Assembly: GCA_036897095.1 (NCBI GenBank) | Contig: JAYMSP010001096.1 | Coordinates: forward strand, 1-36,313 | From: Plantago elongata | Lineage: Eukaryota > Streptophyta > Magnoliopsida > Lamiales > Plantaginaceae | Length of the DNA stretch: 36,313 nucleotides | Reading direction: 5' to 3' | In this document: piece after piece, positions 20,609 through 32,500 of the stretch | Position numbering within the stretch: the first letter of the stretch is position 1 | How the letters are laid out: each line of letters begins with the position of its first letter | Notes under the pieces: generated by a model | Database searches by the model: none | Told to the model about the DNA's origin: nothing | The model's input: the letters and a program-made list of their open reading frames with translations, nothing else | Translations under genes and position numbers: made by a program

Positions 20609-21932
20609 TGTTAGGAATATCTGTTAGTATTTTGATCACTCAGCACAATGACTTACCATAGTTTCAGAAAGGTGTTTAGTAATCTAGGTCACTTGACCAT
20701 TATAAAGAAGAAATACACCAAGTATGATAGTTTTTAGAAACCTTGTAATAGGATGTTAGCTCTCTGAATGTAATTTTTATTTAGCTCGAAGAAAACCAAG
20801 AAGGAGGCATCCAGGCAAAGGAAAAGACCTTTTGCACAAAGGTATCTGAAGATCAAGGTGGAAAGTCCCCTCATATAGTTGCTTCCAGAAAGCTATGTAT
20901 AGACTTGTGTTTTGTTCACAAAACAAAGTCATAACTAAGTTTCTAAGAGATGAAATATGTGAAGCTTCAGGAATCTACATGCATCCGTTGAGACTACAGG
21001 ACGAAATATAGTACACTGCATTTAATGTTGGACAGAAATGTCACTATCCTTCTGTAGAAAACTCTGAAAAGAGATATATGCATGGGGGTACTAATTTCAA
21101 GATATGAACGGATTGAATTTGAAATATTTCTAATGGATACCATTCAAACGACTATGAAATTCATCTATAAATATCACCACTTAGAAGCTGAGAAATACAC
21201 ACACCCCATACAAACTACGATCATATCAAGAAATTATTCTCCCAAGCATTCTTATTACAATTCTCCAAGCTATTTGTTGCGACTAACAAGCTCGAGAATT
21301 CACTAGTAGTTCTAAGTGTTCTGATCCTTCTACAAGTAATGTAATTTTTTAAAGAGTTGAATTATTGGATAACTATTTGAGATTCATTCACTTGAACAAA
21401 TCTCACAAACTTGGGTCAGTTAAAGGGAAACCTACCATATATTGAACAAGTATATCAAGTAGTATCATCTCTTCAAGCTCTCTGGACAATAAAGAAAAGT
21501 TATAAAGAGAAGCTTACCTGACAAACATCATAACCACCACCATCAAGGCGTGGAGTAGAAGAAGTTCTTGATTTGGAAAATCAAGGAGTAACTCCTTGGT
21601 TATCTTGAGTATAGGAAGTACTTGGCTCTCGGAGCTGGGGAACAACTCAGGGAGAAAATTTAGTTGGGAACCATTATAGGAATCTTAGAATAGGATCAAT
21701 TGTAAGGAGAACTCAGTTATCTGTTCTAGTGGATTCTAGGTCTCTGAAGGCCGAGTGGAATAGTTGGAGGATTACGCCACCTCCAGATACCACTATACTT
21801 GATATGTCATTTATTTTCTATATTTACATTTCAGTAACACACACACACACACACATTTACTCTTGCTAACCACAAACGCATTTATCTATCGCATAAAGAC
21901 TTCCGCTCTCTGATTATAAGTATCAGATACCT
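20609..21932 (+). mobile_element. 3' LTR of the Copia element, 3' end missing
   Basis: It starts TGTTAGGAATATCTG and aligns to the 5' LTR to about 21932 (TCAGATACCT), then stops without the C-rich tract or CCAACA terminus. LINE sequence follows. It keeps about 127 bp (21797-21923, including an (AC)n stretch at about 21836-21855) that the 5' LTR lost. The TATA-like box is at 21164-21173. Confidence 0.92.
21164..21173 (+). promoter_or_regulatory. TATA-like box of the 3' LTR
   Basis: TCTATAAATATCACCACTT, identical to the 5' LTR block. Confidence 0.55.
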
Positions 21933-23381
21933 GTAATGTTTGTATTATTGCCGCCGAGGTTAAGGAATAGCTGGAGGAGGTTTTGGATCGGGAAGAAGTT
22001 CTCTTGAAACAGCGAGCCAATAAACAGTGGTTGAAAGAAGAGGACAAGAATACTAAATTCTTCCATTCTCATGCTACAACTCGATCTATGATTAATGAGA
22101 TGTACGAGCTTTGAATGATGAGGGGATCATCTGTGAAGGACCACACCAAATGGCGAAAATAACTTTCAACTATTCTCGTAATATTTTCACCTCAACGCGG
22201 CCACTGGATACGAAGATTGAACATGTGGTGAATACGTGAGAAGGCATAGTGGATGCAAGAATCAATCAAGAATTGTGCCGCGTGTTTTCTACGTACAAGG
22301 TTAAACAAGCACTTTTCGATATGTATCCCTTGAATCCCCTGGCCCTGATGGTATGTTTGGAATGTTCTATCAATGTTATTGGAATTTATTTGGCATATTT
22401 GTAACGACTTATACTTTGAATTTGCTGAACAATCATGATATTGATCCTCAAATAAATTTTACTCATATAGTTCTTATTCCTAAATGTCAAACACTTAAGT
22501 TGATAACCCAGTTTAGACCTATCAGCCTGAGTAATGTTATTTTTAAGATAGCTTTCAAAGCGTTACTAATAGGATGAAACCTCACATGAATACCATTATC
22601 TTTGAAACTCAGTCTGCTTTCATTTCTAACCGGTTAATTTATAATAATGTGTTGGTTTCTTATTAAGTGAATCATTTTATAAAATAAAAAACCAAGGGCA
22701 AAGCTTATATGGCTTTGAAGCTAGATATGAGCAAGGCTTATGATCGGGTGGAGTGGAATTTTTTGAAAGTGTTGGAGAGGTTAGGTTTTGAGCAAAGGTT
22801 CATCACTTTAATTATGCTTTGTGTGTGTTATGTTTCTTATGCCAATATCTTAAATGGTTGTCAGTTAGAACCCAGCTATCCATAGAGGTTGATATGTTAG
22901 GGAGATCCCCTTTCCCCTTATTTGTTTATGTTTTGTACAGAGGTATTTAGTGCTCTCTGATTCGTGATGCGGAGGGGGGGGAGGTTGTACGACGGGTTGA
23001 TGTTACTCCTAGTGCACCAAGGATCTCCCACTTGCTTTTTACCGATGACACTTTACTTTTTTGCCATGCTTCTTCTGACGTGTTGTGGAAATTGTTAATA
23101 TTTTTTATCGTTATAGTTTGGCATCTGGTTATGTTTTTAATATCGAAAAGTCCACTGTGGTTTTTAGTAGGAATGTGAGGAGTCAGATTGTTGATGAGAT
23201 TTGTGACCACCTTCTTGTAGAGTAGTAGAGAAACATGATAATTACTTTGGTTGGTTGCATGAGAGGGCGTGGTCCAAAATCAAGGGATACGAAAATAAAC
23301 TCTTTTCCAAAGATGGTAAAGAAGTTCTTATTAAATCTATGATCTAAGCTATTCCCACTTATGTGATGGGGGTTTTAAGCT
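21933..23381 (+). pseudogene. L1-type LINE, 5'-truncated: RT domain (part 1)
   Basis: The endonuclease domain is absent; sequence begins just before the linker ANKQWLKEEDKNTKFFHSHA, the conserved lead-in to plant L1 reverse transcriptase. RT blocks follow: SPGPDGMFGMFYQ, HIVLIPKCQTLKLITQFRPI, KGKAYMALKLDMSKAYDRVE, GDPLSPYLFMFC, and the catalytic box FTDD at 23038-23049 (the family usually has FADD; both Asp are kept). It then continues GKEVLIKSM and TYVMGVLSL up to the LTR insertion. Stops and frameshifts are scattered (for example at 22575, 22665 and 23223). RT would copy LINE RNA at a nicked target. Clearly dead. Confidence 0.88.
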
Positions 23382-24822
23382 TGCTAGGAATATCTGTTAG
23401 TATATTTGATCAATCACCATATGACTTATTTTTAGTATAGAAAGGTGACTAGTACTCTTGGTTCACTTGAACATTGTAAAGGAGTAAATCACTTAGTATA
23501 TTAGTCTAGTTAAACTTGTAATAGGGTTATTAGGAATCTGATGTAATTTTATATGTTGAAGAAGGCCATGAAGAAGGATCCTAACAATTGATCTTAATCA
23601 AAGATTTGAAGACTGAAGATTGCACAAATTTATGAAGACATAAGGTTAAGTCTCCTCAGATAGACTATAATCAGAAAGTGTATAGTGCATATATTGCACA
23701 TAACAAGCCACTGAACATATGAAATCACTGAGTTCAAGAACATGCTAGCTTTCAGAAAGGCTCATGTGTCCGTTGAGACTACAGGACAAGAAATAGTACA
23801 ATACATTAATTACACCAGCTGGAAAGTCGCACAATGCATAGTCCTCTCTGAAAAATGAGAAAGGGACTTCTGAGTACTCATTTCGAGATATCAATGGATT
23901 TAATTTTGAGAAGGTCTAACGGATACTATTCAAACGACTCTCAAATTCATCTATATATATCACCACTTAGAAGCTGAGAAATAAACACACGAACTACGCT
24001 CATATCTACTTATCAAGCAAGTATTCTCTCAAGCACTCATACTACCATTCTACAAGCTTTTTGTTGCGGCTAACAAGCTCGAAGAATCACTAGTAGTTCT
24101 AAGTGTCCTGGAACTATAACAAGAGATTGTTATTCGTGAAAGAGTTGAACATTCGGATACCCTTTCTGAAGTTCATTCTCCAAAACATATACCAATTACT
24201 TGGGTCAGTAAAGAGAACCTACCATACATTGAAGAAGTGTATCAAGTAGTGTTATCTCTTCTAAACTCTCTGAATATATAGCTGAAAAGTTATACGAGAA
24301 GCTTACCTGACAAATCAACTTATAACCAACAGCATCAAGGCATGTAGTACAGAAAGTACTTGGTTTGGGAAATCAAGGAAAAACCCCAAGGTTATCTTGA
24401 GTACATTAAGTACTTGGCTGGAGGAGCTAGGAAAAAATTCAGAGGGAACATTTGGTTGGGAACCATTTGTTTGTAGGGATCTTAGAATAAGATATATTGT
24501 AAGGTGAACTCAATTGTCTGTTCTAGTGAATTCCAGGTCTCAAAAAGTCCGAGTGGATTAGTTGGAGGATTACGCCACCTCCAGATACCACTATAATTTG
24601 TTGTGTTATATACTATTATGTATTTACATTCCAGCATTACACACACATATTTATTACTGCAAAGTACAATCACATTTATCTATTTCTTAAGTATTCCGCT
24701 CTCTGGATCTAAGTATCAGAAATCCACCATTTTCTGAGAAATAGTATTTATCAACAAAAGTTTGAAAAGACTATTCACCCCCCTCCCCCAAGTCTTTTCC
24801 TTTGCCGTTATCTGGACCAACA
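23382..24822 (+). mobile_element. Solo LTR of the Copia family inserted in the LINE
   Basis: A full-length LTR of 1,441 bp, TGCTAGGAATATC to GGACCAACA. It is closer to the minus-strand LTR at 1-1392 than to the two LTRs of the large element; for example, it shares the GGTGACTAGTACTC start region. The TATA-like box is TCTATATATA at 23950-23959. LINE coding sequence continues across the insertion (TYVMGVLSL before, QSLYDYFLNEIESLIVKFWW after). The five bases on each side (AAGCT and ATCTT) do not match, so no target duplication is visible. Confidence 0.92.
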
Positions 24823-26490
24823 ATCTTTATGATTACTTCCTTAATGAGATTGAATCTCTTATAGTTAAGTTTTGGTGGGGGGACGGGAGCAAAAGAAAGA
24901 TGCATCGGGTTAATTGGTGAGCTCTTTGCGTTAGTAAGAGAGACGGGGGATTGGGCTTCTGTGACCTTCATTCTTTTAACTTTTGGTTATGCATGGGAAA
25001 TAGATTTGGAGGATATAAATAAATTTCTTGAATCTTTGGTTAGTCGAGTTTTTAAAGTGAAATACTTTCCTATACTGATGTCCTTGATGTTGTTCCTAAG
25101 TCCAACTCTTCCTTTACTTGGAAAAGTATATACGGGACTATGGATCATGTTCGGAAAGGTTTCCTCGGCATGTAGAAAACGGAGAGTCGATAGATATTTG
25201 TCATGACAACTGGATCCCTAGAGAGGGCTCTCTTGGCCCCATTACTCCTGGTCTGTTGGAGTTGGGTAACACTTGGGTTTCAGTGCTAATTAAACCTAAT
25301 GGGGTTGAATGGGTTGAACACCTTGTTAGGAGTATTTTCTGGGAGGATGGTGTGCGGGGTATTCTCCAAATTTCGCAGGTTGTTGGTCCTAATGATGTTT
25401 GGGTTTGACATTTATCTAAATTCGGTACTTATATAGTGAGAACAACCTACTATATTGCTCGTGACCTTCGAATGGCGCAAGTACGGGACAGGGTTGGACA
25501 TATTACTGGTATTGGCAGGAATTGGGATGGGTTTGTCATCTTAAAATCCCAAATAAAATTGAGATTTTCTTCTGGCGAATTTTGCGTAATGCTTTCCCTG
25601 TTTCTGTGGCTCTTTGTCGCAGACATATGGATGTCGAACTTGCTTTTCCAAACTGTTTGGGTGCTCCAGAATCTTTTTTCATGTTATCAAAGAATGCCAT
25701 TATTCACGACTTTTTGGGCTTTATCTAATTTGCCAAATCCTATTATTACTACAGGTATACCTGATTTGGGATTTGTTCCATTATGCCAAAGCAAATCTCA
25801 ATAAGGAGGAGTTCGAGTTACTCGTGTTAGAGTCTATGGAGCAACCAAACAAAGTGGTACATGAAAAGAAACAATTTGACCCCTAGAGTCAGTCAAGTTT
25901 TTTCGAGTATACTTGCAACAATGCAAGGAGGTGCAAGTGTACTATGTTCTAACCAGGCCACCAGAAGCCGTTCAGAACTGGAAACCACTGGGAGAAGGAA
26001 CTACCAAAATTAGTTTTGATGTTGCTATTGCCAGATATCCAGAATATGCAGGATTGAGTGTCGTGGTTAGAGGAAGTGGAGGTGAGGTATTACGTGGAAG
26101 TACGACGGATTGTGCATATAAAACACCCATAGTCGGCAAATGCATTGGCTGCCCATTTGGCTCTCCAGACAGAAGTAGAGTTCCGACTGGACAAAGTAGA
26201 AGTTGAAGGAGACTGCTTGAATGTGATTAAACAGATACAAGATCCCAGCCATCAAGATCAGTAGCAGGTGCTATCATTGAAGAAACCAAGGTCATCAACA
26301 TAATTTTGAGTCTATTAAATTTTTGCACATTCCTAGACTTTTAGACTCTATAGTCTATAGTTCATTTGTTGGCTAAGCATGTTAGTTCTGAATTCTGATT
26401 GCGGGGGACTAGGTGTTTTTCCTTTTGACTCTCCTGATGTAATCCTCGGTTGATCTTTATTAAATATAAGTCATGTTTATCCTACAAAAA
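24823..26490 (+). pseudogene. L1-type LINE (part 2): RT C-terminus, zinc linker, RNase H
   Basis: It resumes QSLYDYFLNEIESLIVKFWW, then KRDGGLGFCDLHSFNFWLC (canonical after the RT thumb), then the zf-RVT-like WDGFVILKSQIKLRFSSGEF and CRRHMDVELAFPNCLG region in shifting frames. A type-I RNase H follows: KISFDVAIARYPEYAGLSVV, with its first catalytic Asp kept (FDV), then in another frame SANALAAHLALQTEVEFRLD, where the family's catalytic Glu (AEA) is Asn. VEVEGDCLNVIKQIQ and HLLAKHVSSE are the usual C-terminal blocks. The 3' end is placed near 26490 by loss of similarity; no clear poly-A tail remains. Confidence 0.82.
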
Positions 26491-26898
26491 TGTTGGTATT
26501 AATTTAAATCGTAGTTATCTTTTCAAACAAATAAATTTTTGTTGACATGTATATTAATACTAGAACATGTGAACACATTATGTGTGTTATTGTGACATAT
26601 CGTGGTAATAATTGGATCAGTATCAAAATTATTAATTATATTATCATTGATTTTTTATATTTAATTGTCTTTTTTTAAGCTCATTGATGGTATGTATTAT
26701 GAAAATTGATTTTTTTTTTATTTGATAGGTGAACGCGGAGAAAAATGATTGGTCATTTTTCTTTTTAATGAAATAGCTATTGGAATTTAATTTAAGAAAG
26801 ACAAAATGAGTGGTTTTGATGGAAAGAATTAAGGATTGTATAATTTAATAAGAATAAAGATTAATGCTCTCAAAGTATAATCTACATATATATTACGA

Positions 26899-26982
26899 CA
26901 ATAAAGCGCAGCTCAATTTGTAAGACGGTTCACCTTAATTAATAGGTCGGGGGTTCGAGTCACCTTAACCGTTTCAAAAAAA
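26899..26982 (+). mobile_element. tRNA-derived SINE-like retroposon, short
   Basis: A box-A-like GCTCAATTTGTAAGACGG (26911-26928) is followed 23 bases later by a good box B, GGTTCGAGTC (26952-26961), the internal RNA polymerase III promoter of tRNA genes and SINEs. The body ends in CAAAAAAA and is flanked by imperfect direct repeats, TCTACATATATATTACGA (26881-26898) and TCTACATTTCTATTACAA (26983-27000), 15 of 18 identical. The repeats and A tail indicate insertion by LINE machinery. It does not fold into a clear cloverleaf (no paired acceptor stem seen), so it is not called a tRNA gene. Confidence 0.65.
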
Positions 26983-27097
26983 TCTACATTTCTATTACAA
27001 ATTCACTCAGTTTAACTTAAATTAAGTATACATTTACATAACCCTAATAATTGTCCATATATAATGTAATAGTATAAGCTTCATGGTACTTTTATTG

Positions 27098-27332
27098 TAA
27101 GAGGAAGTCTCCTAAGAGACAGTCTCTAGATAATTTATCTAGAGACTAACCTAAATTGTCAAGAAAATCATCGATGTTGTTAGTCAAAACACCCATGTTT
27201 TTAACATTGAAGTTTTTTTATATTACAACAAGATTTATTCCATTAACAATATAGACGTTTTAATTGATAATATAAGTGGTTTTATTGAACATGTGTCATC
27301 TCTAGATAGAGATCGTCTCTCGTGAAATTTTG
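27098..27332. mobile_element. Possible MITE with nested palindrome
   Basis: The left end holds a perfect 12-bp inverted repeat, AGTCTCTAGATA/TATCTAGAGACT (27121-27147, 3-base centre), preceded by CCTAAGAGAC. The right end (27299-27332) reads, reversed, ACGAGAGACGATCTCTA then TCTAGAGA, matching the left end with a gap. No target duplication is seen. Confidence 0.4.
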
Positions 27333-28365
27333 TGTTATTTGTAATATTATTTTGCAGTTGACCAAACCTGGTACTCTATATATAGGGTTTATTTGCTCCA
27401 GTACAGGTTGAGACATTTGAGGTGTTTAAGAATTACATTTTTTTCCCAATCCCATCCACATTCAGTTTTCATGTATTTAGATACAAAACTGTATTAGAAG
27501 TGTGGGAGGTAGAAGAAGGGAGTTCTAAAGATGAAATATTTGTTGGAAATGTTGAACTTGATGTTGAAGGTTTGATGGACGGTGTTGGGGAGTAGGACGA
27601 TGGGATGATTTTTAAGGTTTAAATGATGATTGTAAAAAATAAGGGTCTATACACTTAAAAAAGAAAAATTAAAATATCATATATGCATCTTAATAAGATG
27701 AGTTTGTACATTATTAAAGTACAGAAAACTTATAAAATTTTAAATACTCCACTATAACGTAAATTTAAACAACCATATTAGCAGCTCAAAAGGTAGAAAG
27801 TACACGCTTATGTACCATACAGTGTTACAATATTACTTTACTTTATAATATTAATACTGTTTTTTACTCTTAAGAAATATACTAAGATAACAAAGATTCT
27901 TTTTAATCGAATAATGATATTAGAGTATTACCACGAAAAAATTTAAATGTGCATATGTATACAATTTTTTTCTTATGTCATGCGCTTTTTATATTTTATA
28001 AATTTAGCACTTTTACACTCGCACTTTCACTTTCGCTCTCGCTTCAGGTTTGCAGCGATCTAGGAACAAACAAGTATGAAGGGGAGCATGCATCTCATGA
28101 TATACTTCTCCCTTTCACACACATATATATATATATTTAAAATTCTCATTTCCATCGAATTAAGTTATAGAATCACGTTCACTTAATTATACACATGCAT
28201 GACCATTTCACCATTAGCAAACTAAATGAATGTTAATCGACTTTTATAAGACATCAGATGAATTATTCTTTTCATAAATTATCTAAAAAGTTTGTACAGT
28301 ACGTTTTAAGTTTATAAAAGTATAAGACATGAATTAAGATGATTAATCTGAAAGTTAGCTTATCA

Positions 28366-28890
28366 GCAGTGGCGAGTCCACTCATGGGCAAGAGGTCTCA
28401 AATGAGCCCACTCAAAATCCTATTTGAATTACTAGATTACCCTTGAGTATGATTGTTTATGCGTGAATTGTGACCGTGTGTATTGAATGTGGTGTGTTGT
28501 ATGTAAATCCAACCTTTCACTAATTAATTTTTTCCTTTTTGAGTTATTTTTTGAGTTATTATTGTACTTGTGAATTGTTATATAGATATATTATAAATAT
28601 AAAAATTAAATTAAAATATATAATTTTAGGTATTTTTAATAATTTTGTTAATTTAAATTGCTCATAGTATAAGTAATTTTTATTATATTTAAATAGTGAT
28701 ATTAATTTGATATAACGTTTTTAATTAATGTTTATATTTTATATTTTATAGATATGAAGAAGTATTATAAAAAAATCGATAATAACACGTATTTAGCTGG
28801 TGTGAGTTTTTAAAGGAGTATATAAAGTTAAATTGCCCAAGTCATAAACTGAACTTAGACCAAATTTTTTATGTTCGCCCTACTTCAGGC
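28366..28890. mobile_element. Possible remnant of a DNA element with a GGCGAGTCC-type end
   Basis: AGTGGCGAGTCCACTCATGG near 28370 resembles the common plant 'GTGGCGGAGCC' transposon terminus. Near 28873, TTCGCCCTACTTCAGGCT resembles the inner part of the opposite terminus, but the outermost bases are missing. The interior is very AT-rich. Confidence 0.25.
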
Positions 28891-29506
28891 TATATACAAG
28901 ACCAATTTACATTGTCAAACATACATTGTTTATTAGTAGGCAATTGCACCGATTCAAATTTCACATCCATAAGGAAAGACGGATTACGATTCAAATTCAC
29001 CACAGTCCTCGAACCAATCTCCATAACAAAAGAATGTTCGATCACATACAGATTCAATTTACATTGTGAAAGACTGATGGCAAAAAATACTAGTGCATAA
29101 TTACATAAGACACATAATCTTCTCGAATTCTTGCAAAACCTTACACTGAAAATACTTCAGGCAACTACTTCTGAAGTTCACAAGAACTGATATCAAGACT
29201 CCTAAATACTAGAACTGTACAGACACCAACCCTAATGATGCAAAAGTTACTCACGAGCTCAGTTGCAGCAAGCATCATTACGGGACAAAACCCTCAATAT
29301 ATAGCCTTTACTACAAGTCAATTCTCCCAAGTCCTGAAACAGCCGGTGTTAGCAACTTACCTCACGTCACCTGAAAAGCAACAGTGGAAAGCCGCAACTT
29401 CAGAAAACATGCAAGACCAGACACGCCTGCTTTTACTTAATCAAGAGTTCAGGATTTGTTACAGAAGGCTTACCACCCAAAAAGGCTAAAGGCTGAGCAT
29501 GAATAA

Positions 29507-32500
29507 TTATCCCCGAGGAGCTGCCATTTGCTGCTTCTTAATCCTCTCGTGATTTTTCACCATGCTGAATCAAAAAATCACACAATTGATCTTGTTATTC
29601 AAAGCACCATAACACATGGCTCATATTTAAAAAACCAAAACATAAACCATGGGCAATTTGCATAAAGTACATTTGATAATAGCCAATCCAAGAGATTGTG
29701 CCTTTCAAGCAGCTGAAGGCATAATAATTATCTTTAATGTCTCACTTGTGTGGGTTGATTAGGAAATATCGTTACAAGAGGAACACTTTGTTTGAGCAAA
29801 TTGTACACACGCTTACTATCACTTTAAAGCAAACTGCTTGGAAGTAGATTTTGGAATTTTAATTTCATCGTTTAGATATCTAATAAGACAAATTGACAGG
29901 AACGTGGTTAATTGCAACTTTTTTGGTTGTTCTTTTACTTGTACTACTGAAAGACAAAATTCAGTTTCCTTCAAAATGAATTGTGTAAAATTTGTTGAGA
30001 AAATTGAACAGCCTTAGAAGGGTGAAGTCATGCGAGTAAATGCATTATCATTACCCTGTTCTTTCATTAAGATTTGGAGAAAAACCCAAATCTAAAATGA
30101 AGTTGTAGCCAGTAACAGTTGAAAAGTTCCTATGAACTAAAAGGGAGTAATTTATATAAAACTGTTACCTAATGTCATGAGGGGTGATAAATATCCACTG
30201 GGAATTTTGCTCCAGAGCAAAATCCACAAGGGCATCCAGGCTGATTTTCCTGCTGACTGCATCCTGGAAATATAAAGTTAACACAATTGCAACTCAGATT
30301 AATTAGTTGTTAGCAACTTTCTTAATGTCCCCATGAAGGTTCAAGTATACTGATGCTTGCTAAAAATCCTTTTCAAAATTTCCTGAATGCTTCAATTAAA
30401 TTCGATACAGAAGGAAAACGATCACAGTTTCTCATTCTTCTCATCCTGTTAATAGGCAAGCAAACTTTAAATGTGAAAAATCAATAGGTTTATTCTGTCT
30501 AACGGTAACCTACCAAGAAACAAGTACAACTAGGCCAGCTTTAACTTGAGACTACCTTGATCAAATTCCATATCAATCAACCCCGATTACCAAGATAGAT
30601 ACATATACCAATGTATGCAACAATCGGTTGCATCAACATCTCCTTGGATCAAAAAACTACATAACTGTTAAATTGCTAAAACCTAATGTTGTATGGATAG
30701 GAATGGGGAATGACTTACCAAGTATCCTGGCTTCGGATAGATTTCACTTTATTGTTTCTTCAATGCCTAACTAGTGAGAATATGGGGCGAAACGGCATCT
30801 ATATTGATAGAGCAGAGAGCGCCTTAACTAGACCCAATTTATCATGTATTGAGAGCTCTGGTTTCTTCACTACATAATACTTATACCGTAAAGTAAAGTC
30901 CATCCCTCCACCTTTCTTAGAAATAAAGTAACAGAGCTAGTATGTGATAAATCCTGAACTCATCATCTTGATTTATTGAGTTCTAATGGGGGTAGGGGTT
31001 CAAAAAAACCCTGACAGCCTTTTTCAGTTAAAATTCTGCTATGGCTGCTCTTAAGTTTAACTGCCAAAAATCTGAACCAAAAAGAAAGCCAGTCTAATTT
31101 CTACAAACCCACACTTGACTGATATGTAGTTGAGAGCTTTGCAAACATGAAAACATTCACCATTGAGGTAACATGTCCTTTCCTATAAACAATCTATAGC
31201 TTCTAGGCTTCTACTAGACAAAAGCAAATGCAGATATACCCAGTGTGGATTGATAGGCACCTATATAGAGTGAAGATGAATTAGACCACTTGCACATACT
31301 TGGAATGCAAAAGTGTACAGTGAGAGAACCAACCATAAATACATCAAACTCATCCATTGCTCGGAACGGGGCTTCTGCCATCCCATGAATCGTGAGAGCA
31401 AAACACAGAGTTGAAAACGAACGTTCTCCACCTGGGTTTTATTACATAAAAAATGTTTACATAGAATATATATACAGCTCTAAACCAAATACAAACTGAC
31501 ACACTCGCATGAGTGAGAGCTTTAACAAGATATGGTTTACTCTAAAATGGCTATAATCTGTCAGGAGGAAGGCACTCGACAATATCATAAGAGCTAAAGA
31601 CAAGATACAATGCAAAAGTGTTTGGTTTTTTTCCTTCCTTCAGAAGCAAATGTGTGACAGTGAGATAGTCATTAAATAACATAGGTGAGGTAAATTATAG
31701 GTTTGGCAATTCCGTGATTCATTTTATGTTTTCACTTTTATTTACATATTCCTCTTTCCATGCTCAAACAACAGCAACATGCTTCTACTTTATCTTTTTA
31801 ACCAAATTAGGGAATACGAGAACTATATAACAGATAATAGATACTATTATCATTTCATTTCAGCAACACTTCAGGGACCATATATAGATTGACATACAAT
31901 TTTGTACTTGATTGCAGCCATGCACATAGATAAATAAGCAAACAACACAAACCTGAAAGTCCTCTAGTGTCGCGAACAGTACTATTTGATGCGTCTTGAG
32001 GCATTGTCACCTGATAAATAGGAAATGTATCGAATGAAGTGGGTGGCATAGTCATTGGCTGGAAACCACAGCTTTACCCAAAGTGATGCATGCTAACTAG
32101 AAATTTCCATTCAGTCACCTTACCTCAATTGAGAGAGTCTGCTCTTTAGCATTAACTTTGATTTCCCCTCTGATACCTTTCTTTAACAAATGCCCATTAA
32201 ACCTATCAGATTGAATTATCATTTAGATACATGTTCAGATCAAATGTCATTGAACTTTTTGGGAAAAAGAAAAAAAGAAGTCACTATCAAATAAAGAAAA
32301 CTAAACTGAAAAGATACTACCTCCATGTTAGCTCTTTAATCAGTAGCTCTGCATTCCGGTGGAACTTGACCCACCGCATTTCTAAAGCTTTCTCCAATAC
32401 CTGAGATAATATTCATGAGTAACATATTTAAGTAATTTAAAAAGGATTCTAAATGAAACTCCAAGCAACGTCCGCAGTACAAAATAGTAGAATGAATGAC

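Larger units (their letters stand above)
2469..21932 (+). mobile_element. Large SIRE/Maximus-type Ty1/Copia retrotransposon, degenerate and nested
   Basis: Two direct LTRs (2469-3786 and 20609-21932) flank an internal region with a Met-tRNA primer-binding site and a polypurine tract. Domain order is gag with zinc knuckle, protease, integrase, RT, RNase H, which is Copia order (integrase before RT). A further 6 kb of envelope-like coding sequence follows pol, the arrangement known for the SIRE/Maximus lineage. Without the nested 3.4-kb LTR and 1.07-kb DNA element, the element would be about 15 kb, long for the lineage. Every coding domain has in-frame stops or frameshifts. The LTRs differ by roughly 7 in the first 100 aligned bases by eye, so the insertion is old. 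The 3' LTR lacks its last 100 or so bases and abuts a LINE, so no target-site duplication can be checked. The SIRE assignment is an inference from layout and domain similarity. Confidence 0.9.
26491..29506. other. AT-rich intergenic DNA between the LINE and SMC6
   Basis: No gene is supported. Contents are a tRNA-derived SINE-like insertion (26899-26982), a possible MITE (27098-27332), a possible DNA-element remnant (28366-28890), and short AT tracts. From about 29100 to 29506 the minus strand is presumably SMC6 3' UTR or downstream sequence. ORFs of about 60-85 codons on the plus strand (27949, 28912, 29235) show no domain. Confidence 0.6.

Noticed and set aside
26906..26980. Functional tRNA gene
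   Set aside because: Box A and box B are present, but no acceptor stem or anticodon arm pairs convincingly, and direct repeats flank it; a retroposon fits better.
29235..29489. 84-codon plus-strand ORF beginning MMQKLL, next to SMC6
   Set aside because: It lies antisense to the likely SMC6 3' UTR, has no recognised domain, and similar-length ORFs occur by chance in this window.
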